Shown one piece after another: positions 4,515 through 5,682 of a stretch of DNA of 5,682 bases. The translations under genes and the position numbers were made by a program. Source of the DNA: Hungatella sp. UBA3147 (GTDB lineage Bacteria > Bacillota > Clostridia > Lachnospirales > Lachnospiraceae); contig DEYX01000373.1 of NCBI GenBank assembly GCA_002365025.1, positions 1-5,682 of the forward strand, read 5' to 3'. Within the stretch, counting starts at the first letter, position 1. Each line of letters starts with the position of its first letter. The notes beneath the pieces are model-generated. The model was not told the origin of the DNA and ran no database searches. It saw only the letters and a list, made by a program, of their open reading frames with translations.

Positions 4515-5682
4515 ATGGCATTAGACGGAATTGTTATGGCAAATCTCGCAGCAGAGATGAAAGACCGGCTGGAAGGCGGAAAAATTGCAAAAATTGCCCA
4601 GCCGGAAAAGGATGAACTGCTGTTTACTATTAAAAACCAGAAAAACACATGGAGACTCCTGATTTCGGCCAGTGCCAGTCTCCCTCTGATCTATTTTACA
4701 GAGGCAAACAAGCAGAGCCCTATGACCGCCCCAAATTTTTGTATGCTTTTAAGAAAGCACATCGGAAACGGGAGAATCATACGGGTGAGCCAGCCGGGAC
4801 TGGAACGGATCTTATGTATGGAAGTGGAGCACTTTGATGAATTGGGTGATAAAAGAACCAAAAAACTGATCATTGAAATTATGGGGAAGCACAGCAACAT
4901 CATCTTTTGCAATGAAGAGGATTTGATTTTAGACAGCATAAAGCACATCTCCGCCCAGGTCAGTTCCGTACGAGAGGTTTTGCCGGGAAGAACCTATTTC
5001 ATCCCACAGACCATGGAGAAAAAAGATCCTCTGACCATCACTGAAGAAGATTTCATCGATGTAATCGGCCAGACAGCCGCACCAATACAAAAAGCGCTGT
5101 ATATGAAACTGACCGGCCTAAGCCCTATTATGGGCCATGAGCTTTGCAATCTGGCCTCCATTGACGGGGACCGCTCTGCCAATGGAATGACGGAGCTGGA
5201 ACTGATCCATCTGTATCACATGTTTTCCTTTATCATGGATGATGTAAAACATGGACATTTCACTCCAAACATTATATATAAAAAGGAAGAACCTGTGGAA
5301 TTCTCCGCCCTTCCCTTAACATGTTATCAGGGGGAAGGCTATGTTTCCCAATGCTTTGATTCCATCAGCACGCTATTGGAAAACTATTATGCCTCAAAAA
5401 ATACCATCACCAGAATCCGGCAAAAATCCGTAGACTTACGAAAAATCGTTCAGACCGCTTTGGAACGAAATTATAAAAAATATGACCTTCAGGCCAAGCA
5501 GCTGAAGGATACGGACAAACGGGACAAGTATAAGATCTACGGAGAGCTTATCAATACCTATGGATATGAATTAACCGGAGGTGAAAAGCAGCTGGTCTGC
5601 CTTAATTATTACACCAACGAGGAAATTACCATTCCTATGGATGATCAGTTATCTGCAAAGGAAAATGCCCAGAAATATTTCG
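4515..5682 (+). CDS. rqcH: RqcH, NFACT-family ribosome quality control protein (N-terminal 389 residues, cut by the window edge)
   Basis: The ATG at 4515, with GGAGG at 4502-4506 and 8-nt spacing, opens a frame running off the right edge: 389 of roughly 570-590 residues. Family members (YloA/RqcH, older names fibronectin-binding protein A, PavA, Fbp) bind stalled 50S subunits carrying peptidyl-tRNA and recruit alanyl-tRNA to add C-terminal alanine tails that mark the nascent chain for proteolysis. Visible: NFACT-N domain (about 1-165) with D4 in MALDG, NFCMLLRKHI at 74-83 and EIMGKHSNII at 121-130; a helix-hairpin-helix-like part (about 180-225); and the start of the charged coiled-coil middle region (about 280 on), ending near ENAQKYF at 383-389. 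The NFACT-R domain lies outside. Where B. subtilis RqcH has the functionally required D97-R98, this protein has E97-R98. There is no signal peptide, which fits a cytosolic role despite the adhesin-type names. Confidence 0.94.
   Translation, partial: MALDGIVMANLAAEMKDRLEGGKIAKIAQPEKDELLFTIKNQKNTWRLLISASASLPLIYFTEANKQSPMTAPNFCMLLRKHIGNGRIIRVSQPGLERILCMEVEHFDELGDKRTKKLIIEIMGKHSNIIFCNEEDLILDSIKHISAQVSSVREVLPGRTYFIPQTMEKKDPLTITEEDFIDVIGQTAAPIQKALYMKLTGLSPIMGHELCNLASIDGDRSANGMTELELIHLYHMFSFIMDDVKHGHFTPNIIYKKEEPVEFSALPLTCYQGEGYVSQCFDSISTLLENYYASKNTITRIRQKSVDLRKIVQTALERNYKKYDLQAKQLKDTDKRDKYKIYGELINTYGYELTGGEKQLVCLNYYTNEEITIPMDDQLSAKENAQKYF

Noticed and set aside
4515..5682. RqcH as a surface fibronectin-binding adhesin
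   Set aside because: Older family names suggest this, but there is no signal peptide, anchor or secretion motif, and the NFACT-N, HhH and coiled-coil layout matches the cytosolic ribosome quality control factor.

Overview
The window looks like chromosomal core DNA from a low-to-mid GC member of the Bacillota, most likely class Clostridia and probably family Lachnospiraceae. The assignment rests on the gene order, the strong AGGAG-type ribosome binding sites, the sigma-A-like promoters and the protein character (RqcH, short omega, RimO-PgsA-CinA block). It is a judgement from recognition, not from a database search. No mobile element, CRISPR array, tRNA or rRNA is visible, and coding density is high.

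Positions 1-4372 hold a tight minus-strand cluster read from right to left: yicC (endoribonuclease-family protein), gmk (guanylate kinase), rpoZ (RNA polymerase omega), rimO (methylthiotransferase for ribosomal protein S12), pgsA (phosphatidylglycerophosphate synthase) and the first 213 codons of cinA, which runs off the left edge. The gaps are 16 nt, 26 nt, 67 nt, a 17-nt overlap and 2 nt. This suggests one operon with a possible internal control point in the 67-nt rpoZ-rimO gap, which holds a strong hairpin and a weak promoter-like sequence.

Positions 4373-4514 are a divergent control region. A near-consensus promoter (TTGACT-17-TATAAT) reads left into yicC. A second one (TTTACA-17-TATACT with an extended -10) reads right into rqcH. 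The rqcH promoter contains a small dyad, ACAGAA-N6-TTCTGT, that could be an operator.

Positions 4515-5682 hold the first 389 codons of rqcH, the NFACT-family protein of ribosome-associated quality control, which runs off the right edge.

Together the genes serve basic information processing and envelope growth: RNA turnover (YicC), guanine nucleotide supply (Gmk), transcription (omega), ribosome modification (RimO), rescue of stalled 50S-nascent chain complexes (RqcH), anionic phospholipid synthesis (PgsA) and NAD by-product repair (CinA). I see no convincing undescribed system. The points most worth checking are the Glu in place of Asp in the RqcH Asp-Arg pair, the dyad in the rqcH promoter, the rpoZ-rimO hairpin, and the absence of a remA/DUF370 gene between yicC and gmk.
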